Source: Desulfosarcina sp. (GTDB lineage: Bacteria > Desulfobacterota > Desulfobacteria > Desulfobacterales > Desulfosarcinaceae). From it: a stretch of DNA of 11,185 bases. The notes under the pieces were generated by a model. That model did no database searches. It saw nothing but the letters and a program-made list of their open reading frames with translations, and was not told where the DNA came from. This document shows positions 7,059 through 11,185 of the stretch, one piece after another. The stretch is from the NCBI GenBank assembly GCA_030642405.1, contig DAOWNV010000063.1, positions 1 through 11,185 of the forward strand, read 5' to 3'. The translations under genes and the position numbers were made by a program. Numbering within the stretch: the first letter of the stretch is position 1; every line of letters starts with the position of its first letter.

Positions 7059-7487
7059 TCATTTAAAAAAAGCCTGATCCGTTGGATGCACCTGCATTGC
7101 CCTCGGCGGACATGCAGGGACACAAAGTTCACAAACACTGCATTTTTTCTGATCGAAAACCACCTCCATCTCAGGACGCTTCACATAAAGAGCACCGGTA
7201 GGACAAACAGCGGTGCATGATCCGCAATGGGTACATTTCTCCTCGTTTCGTTCAATTTCCTGGGAAGCGTTCTGTACGTCAACGCCCTGACGCTTTAAAT
7301 AGCCGAGTCCAGCCTTGAAATTCTGCCTGCTGCCGGAAACTTCCAGCACCATGAATCCCTCTTTACGGGGATAAATACCGGCATTGAGAACATTGAACTG
7401 CAAATCGTACTCCCGAGCCAGATCACAAACGATGGGCTTTTGAACTTCCGTTACGGGAAACCGCAGTTTGAGGATTCTGGAATACAC
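7059..7487 (-). CDS. NIL-domain ferredoxin with two [4Fe-4S] clusters
   Basis: A 142-residue cytoplasmic protein with an N-terminal NIL domain (about 1-75; note FPVTEVQKPIVCDLAREYDLQFNVL split by a Gly/Pro turn) and a C-terminal bacterial-type ferredoxin domain. Cluster cysteines are C85, C88, C91, C95 and C116, C119, C122, C126, each set CxxCxxCxxxC followed by Pro, so two low-potential [4Fe-4S] clusters are expected. NIL-ferredoxins occur in sulfate reducers and methanogens, where one has been linked genetically to sulfide-dependent homocysteine formation with a DUF39 partner; no DUF39 gene is here. The start is GTG, supported by GGAG seven bases upstream. It lies 108 bases before mnmA on the same strand, suggesting a link with tRNA thiolation or with electron supply to MtaB. 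Domain assignment is secure; the partner is inferred. Confidence 0.92.
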   Translation of the reverse strand: MYSRILKLRFPVTEVQKPIVCDLAREYDLQFNVLNAGIYPRKEGFMVLEVSGSRQNFKAGLGYLKRQGVDVQNASQEIERNEEKCTHCGSCTAVCPTGALYVKRPEMEVVFDQKKCSVCELCVPACPPRAMQVHPTDQAFFK

Positions 7488-7605
7488 CGTTTATCTCCAA
7501 TAGTAATAGCAAATTAAGAAAACAAACAAATTTTGTGTTGTCTTTTTATAAATGGCCGATATCCTTTTCAGACGCTCTTGCTTTACATTTATCTTTGAAC
7601 CTTGT

Positions 7606-7634
7606 AACCTAATGGTTGATAATATAAGTGTCAA
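7606..7634 (-). promoter_or_regulatory. Candidate promoter for the ferredoxin-mnmA-mtaB run
   Basis: On the minus strand a perfect TTGACA (7629-7634) is followed after 17 bases by TAGGTT (7606-7611), a weak -10. The leader would be about 110 bases. The perfect -35 is the main support. Confidence 0.3.
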
Positions 7635-7635
7635 C
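7615..7635. promoter_or_regulatory. Dyad in the divergent spacer, possible operator
   Basis: The arms GTTGATA and TGTCAAC, separated by 7 bases, are inverted repeats matching at six of seven positions. They coincide with a TTGATA -35-like hexamer on the plus strand (7616-7621, with TAGACT 16 bases on at 7638-7643) and with TTGACA on the minus strand. A repressor bound here could control both divergent units; alternatively the symmetry may merely reflect two back-to-back -35 elements. Confidence 0.3.
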
Positions 7636-7669
7636 AATAGACTGATACTTGTGAACCCTTTTATTTCCT

Positions 7670-9868
7670 GTGCCGATGAACTCATTCGCTTACCGCACTA
7701 CCGGGTTGGCCATAAAAACCATCTCCGGTCTAACCCGTGCCCGGTTGAACATTCACGGTGCGGAAAACCTGCCTGAGGGTCCCACCATTTTTGTAGTAAA
7801 TCATTTTACACGAATTGAAACGTTTTTGCTGCCCTACCACCTGCACCGGCTTACAGGAACCACCGTTTGGGCCCTTGCCTCCGCTGAATTGTTCGTGGGC
7901 AAATTAGGTCGATATCTGGAGCAAGTCGGCGCTGTTTCAACAAAATCGCCTGATCGGGACCGGTTGATGATAAAAACGCTGCTTACCTCGAAAGCTTCGT
8001 GGGTTATATTTCCCGAAGGTCGCATGGTGAAATCCAAGGACATTATGGAAAAAGGCAGGTTCATGATCTCCTACGCCGGCGGAAAGCACCCGCCGCACAC
8101 TGGAGCTGCGACTCTGGCATTGAGAACTGAATTTTATCGCCAACGCCTGATTGAAATGGCCCGTTCAGCGCCGGATGAGGTTTTAAGGTTGACGGAAAAA
8201 TTCGAGATCGCATCCATAGCGGATGTGAGCCAAAAACCCACTTGCATCGTCCCTGTGAACCTCACCTATTACCCGCTTCGGGCTAAGGAGAACGCGTTGA
8301 GCCGTTTGGCGGAATGGATGGTTGAAGACCTTTCCGAGCGGGTAACGGAAGAGATCATGACCGAAGGCGCCATGCTGCTTTCCGGTGTGGATATCGACAT
8401 TCGTTTTGGAAAACCCATAAAAATTGAAAGCTACCTCTCCGGCCGGGTGATTCAATCCGATATCGGAAGATCGGATCCCATCGGTTTCGATGATCCCATC
8501 CCCTCCCGCAAGTTCATGCGTAGAGAAGCGCTAAAGATCATGCAACGGTATATGAACGATATCTATAGTATGACAACGGTCAATCATGATCACCTGTTTG
8601 CCGCCTGTCTTAAAAAATCTCCGACCCTTAAAATTCACAAAAAGAATTTGAAACGACGGGTTTTTCTGGTATCGCAAAAGGACACCAAAGATCTCCATGT
8701 CTTTTTCCACAACAGCTTCGATAAAAACCAGGACCATCTGCTGACCGATGATCGGTACAACAAGTACAATGAGTTTGTGAATTTTGCCGAAGAAAAAAAA
8801 GTAGTTGCAAACAAGGGTGCTTTTCTGGAAAAAGAACCCGCCCGTTTTTCCGACACCTTCAATTTCCATCGTTCCAGAATTGACAATCCCATTGCGGTCA
8901 TCGCCAATGAGGTTGTGCCGTTGAAGCAGTTGCAACAACGTATCTCCCGCCTTTGCCGGCAACCCGGATTCCGGCTGAAACGAAAAATATTTAGTTTTTT
9001 GCTCAAACGGGCACTGGTTGAGTTCGATAAGGATTACGACAGGTTTGCTACACATGGAATATCCAAGCCGAAAACGATCGGCAAACCTTTTCTCATCAAG
9101 GGCGACAGACGAAGGATGGGTGTCGTGTTGTCCCATGGATATATGGCTGCTCCGGAAGAGGTGAAAGGGTTGGCCGAATACCTCGGGAAAAAGGGATTTT
9201 GGGTGTATGCACCACGTCTGAAAGGGCACGGCACCACTCCCGAAGATCTGGCCACCCGCACGTATCAGGACTGGATCGATTCCATGGATGCCGGATATGC
9301 CTTGCTTCGCAGCACCTGTCATCGGGTAGTCGCAGGCGGATTCTCCACAGGTGCAGGGTTGGCGTTGGATTTGGCCCATCGGATGCCCGAGGTGGAAGCT
9401 GTTTTTTCCATCTCCGCACCATTGCGTCTACAGGACATGACAACCAAGTTCGTTCCTGCTATTGATGCATGGAACCGGTTCATGGAACGGGTCCATATGG
9501 ATGAAGTAAAAAAAAGCTTCGTGGACAACAACCCGGAAAACCCTAATATTAACTATTTCAAAAACCCAATATCAGGCATTCGTGAATTGGAGAGGCTAAT
9601 GTCTTCCCTGGAACCGAGGCTCCCCCAGATTAAAACCCCGGCCCTGGTGATCCACTCACAAGACGACCCGGTCGTCGATCCCAAAGGCTCCGAAAAAATT
9701 TTCAAGTTGTTGGGGTCGACGGACAAACAGATGGCATTATTCAACTTTCAACGCCATGGCATACTGCTGGGAGAGGGGGCCGACCGCGTATACCGTACCA
9801 TCGGCGATTTTTTAGATCACATCAGGAAACACCCTCATAGAACAGTTCGGATCAAAGGTGAGCGATGA
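7670..9868 (+). CDS. Fusion of a PlsC-like acyltransferase and an alpha/beta hydrolase
   Basis: A 732-residue two-enzyme protein. Residues about 1-250 are a PlsC/LPLAT-type acyltransferase: the acyl-CoA/ACP site NHFTRIE (44-50) has His45 but Glu50 where the family's HX4D motif has Asp, and the phosphate-binding block is FPEGR (114-118). Residues about 280-460 are a charged, partly helical linker with no recognised domain. Residues about 480-720 are an alpha/beta hydrolase of the monoglyceride lipase/Est30-like type: oxyanion region SHGYMAAPEE (488-497), RLKGHGTTPED (516-526), nucleophile S559 in GFSTG (557-561), acid D666 in SQDDPVV and His696 in FQRHGIL. No signal peptide or clear transmembrane helix is seen, so it is probably a cytosolic or membrane-surface lipid enzyme. 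The start may be GTG 7670 or ATG 7676; neither has a good Shine-Dalgarno. The stop overlaps the M48 protease gene. Confidence 0.88.
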   Translation: MPMNSFAYRTTGLAIKTISGLTRARLNIHGAENLPEGPTIFVVNHFTRIETFLLPYHLHRLTGTTVWALASAELFVGKLGRYLEQVGAVSTKSPDRDRLMIKTLLTSKASWVIFPEGRMVKSKDIMEKGRFMISYAGGKHPPHTGAATLALRTEFYRQRLIEMARSAPDEVLRLTEKFEIASIADVSQKPTCIVPVNLTYYPLRAKENALSRLAEWMVEDLSERVTEEIMTEGAMLLSGVDIDIRFGKPIKIESYLSGRVIQSDIGRSDPIGFDDPIPSRKFMRREALKIMQRYMNDIYSMTTVNHDHLFAACLKKSPTLKIHKKNLKRRVFLVSQKDTKDLHVFFHNSFDKNQDHLLTDDRYNKYNEFVNFAEEKKVVANKGAFLEKEPARFSDTFNFHRSRIDNPIAVIANEVVPLKQLQQRISRLCRQPGFRLKRKIFSFLLKRALVEFDKDYDRFATHGISKPKTIGKPFLIKGDRRRMGVVLSHGYMAAPEEVKGLAEYLGKKGFWVYAPRLKGHGTTPEDLATRTYQDWIDSMDAGYALLRSTCHRVVAGGFSTGAGLALDLAHRMPEVEAVFSISAPLRLQDMTTKFVPAIDAWNRFMERVHMDEVKKSFVDNNPENPNINYFKNPISGIRELERLMSSLEPRLPQIKTPALVIHSQDDPVVDPKGSEKIFKLLGSTDKQMALFNFQRHGILLGEGADRVYRTIGDFLDHIRKHPHRTVRIKGER

Positions 9869-11127
9869 ACGATTCAATTAATTGGGTTGCATGGATAATT
9901 CTTTTTTTTCTCGTTGCTGATTTTCTACTTCACCAAATAGCGGACCAGCTCAATCTTGCCTCGATCACAAAGAAGATACCGGAAACATTTCAGGGGATTT
10001 ATGATCCGGACAGGTATCGGCAGTCCCAGAAATATATAGCGACATGTACTCGCTTCGAACAGATCACCGCCACTGTCGATCTTTTGGTTCTATTCGGTTT
10101 CTGGTTCGGGGGCGGCTTTGCCCTAATGGATAATTGGACCCGATCACTGAATTGGAGTCCCCTTGTCACGGGACTGGTATACATTTTCGGCCTGGCTGGT
10201 TTGAAAGCCATGATCGACCAGCCATTTAGCATTTATTCCACCTTTGTCATCGAACAGCGATACGGTTTCAACCGAACCACGTGGTGGATTTGGGTGAAAG
10301 ACCGACTAACGGGAATTTTTTTAGTTGTCTTGCTCGGCGTGCCTCTGTTGACTGGAGTGTTGGCCTTTTTTCAATACACCGGCGTCAATGCATGGATCTG
10401 GTGCTGGATCATGATCACCGCATTTAGCATCCTTGTTCAATTTATCGCTCCCACCTGGATCATGCCTTTGTTCAACCGATTCGAACCAATCGAAGAAGGT
10501 GAATTAAAAAGTGCCATTCTGGCCTATGCACGATCCATCGATTTCCCATTGGAAAACGTATATGTTATGGATGGGTCTAAACGGTCGTCCAAATCCAACG
10601 CCTTTTTTACCGGTTTCGGGCGCCACCGGCGCATCGTTCTTTACGACACCCTTGTTGATCAGCACACGACAGAAGCGTTGGTTGCCGTACTGGCCCATGA
10701 AATGGGGCATTACAAAATGAAGCACATTTTGAAAATGATGGCTTTAGGGGTAGCGCAAACCGGGGTGATGCTTTACCTCATGTCCTTGGTAATTCATTCA
10801 CCTACGCTGTTTGAAGCGTTTTTCCTGGAACAACCATCCATTCACGCCGGTCTTGTTTTTTTTGGTCTGCTCTACGCACCCGTGGACTTCTTTTTAGGTT
10901 TGATTGTTCAAGCCATTTCACGAAGACATGAGTTCGCGGCAGACCAGTTTGCAGCAGCCACCACTGGAAAAAGCCGCCCCATGGTGGAGGCCCTGAAAAA
11001 ACTTAGCGTCCAAAACCTGTCTAATCTTTCGCCTCACCCGCTAACTGTCTTTTTGAACTACTCACACCCGCCGGTATGTGTTCGGATTGCCGCACTTGAA
11101 AAGACACAACGGCAGCTGAAGAAGTAA
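9865..11127 (+). CDS. M48 family membrane zinc metalloprotease, Ste24/CAAX-protease type
   Basis: A 420-residue polytopic membrane protease. The zinc site is H278-E279-M-G-H282 with the third ligand E356 in RRHEFAADQF (E356 and D360 forming ExxxD), the layout of Ste24 (M48A). Other Ste24 family features are the N-terminal KIPETFQGIY segment (37-46), EQRYGFN (130-136), APTWIMPLFNRFEP (195-208), SKRSSKSNAFFTG (238-250) and NYSHPP (398-403). Several hydrophobic helices flank the catalytic core (about 7-24, 72-88, 98-116, 150-170, 178-197, 292-310, 328-350). Bacterial members probably cleave membrane-protein or peptide substrates; prenylated CAAX substrates are not expected in bacteria. The ATG overlaps the fusion enzyme's stop (ATGA) and is preceded by AGGTGA, so the two are translationally coupled. 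No terminator is visible in the 58 bases after its stop. Confidence 0.93.
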   Translation: MNDSINWVAWIILFFLVADFLLHQIADQLNLASITKKIPETFQGIYDPDRYRQSQKYIATCTRFEQITATVDLLVLFGFWFGGGFALMDNWTRSLNWSPLVTGLVYIFGLAGLKAMIDQPFSIYSTFVIEQRYGFNRTTWWIWVKDRLTGIFLVVLLGVPLLTGVLAFFQYTGVNAWIWCWIMITAFSILVQFIAPTWIMPLFNRFEPIEEGELKSAILAYARSIDFPLENVYVMDGSKRSSKSNAFFTGFGRHRRIVLYDTLVDQHTTEALVAVLAHEMGHYKMKHILKMMALGVAQTGVMLYLMSLVIHSPTLFEAFFLEQPSIHAGLVFFGLLYAPVDFFLGLIVQAISRRHEFAADQFAAATTGKSRPMVEALKKLSVQNLSNLSPHPLTVFLNYSHPPVCVRIAALEKTQRQLKK

Positions 11128-11185
11128 AAAACAATTGCATTCCTCATGCGCCGTCATATGTTGGAGTTCGATGTTCTTATGTTCA

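Noticed and set aside
8531..9379. 282-codon open frame on the minus strand
   Set aside because: It lies wholly within the acyltransferase-hydrolase gene, shows no recognisable domain and has the low-complexity character of an antisense shadow.
11163..11185. GGAG followed by ATG at 11171, possible start of another plus-strand gene
   Set aside because: The spacing is only four bases and just five codons are visible, so it cannot be supported.

Overview
The window reads as a chromosomal segment of an anaerobic Desulfobacterota-like bacterium (Desulfobacterales would fit). This is an inference from gene types: a NIL-domain two-cluster ferredoxin, a CxxC-type MnmA, sigma-54 control, and a fused acyltransferase-hydrolase. 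There is no rRNA, tRNA, insertion sequence, CRISPR array or phage gene in view. Nearly all of it is protein-coding with short spacers. Most genes are housekeeping or envelope-related, and no classical defence or mobile system is visible.

Layout. (1) At the left edge, on the minus strand, is the 5' part of a gene for a secreted, probably outer-membrane protein, preceded by a non-coding stretch with two inverted repeats. (2) Next, also minus, is a UDP-glucuronate 4-epimerase-type sugar-nucleotide epimerase. (3) Divergent from it, on the plus strand, is a two-gene unit: a stand-alone receiver protein and, overlapping it by ATGA, a sigma-54 activator (AAA+ plus Fis-type helix-turn-helix) with no receiver of its own. 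Together they amount to a split NtrC. (4) Converging on that unit, and separated by only 6 bases, is a minus-strand run read in the order NIL-ferredoxin, mnmA, mtaB, MFS transporter. It joins two sulfur-inserting tRNA modification enzymes to an iron-sulfur protein of a sulfide-linked family. (5) Divergent from the ferredoxin across a 182-base spacer with a dyad and back-to-back promoter-like elements is a plus-strand pair: a 732-residue fusion of a PlsC-like acyltransferase and an alpha/beta hydrolase, overlapping by ATGA a Ste24-type M48 membrane protease.

How the genes may work together. The epimerase supplies an activated uronic acid for surface polysaccharide, and the divergent split-NtrC pair is a candidate regulator of it or of distant sigma-54 promoters; no kinase is present here. 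MnmA makes 2-thiouridine at tRNA position 34 and MtaB adds methylthio to t6A at position 37. This MnmA has a CxxC plus distal Cys arrangement that suggests a bound iron-sulfur cluster, so the upstream ferredoxin may be a functional partner. The fusion enzyme and the membrane protease are translationally coupled and probably share a role at the membrane. These two groupings are the parts most worth experimental attention.
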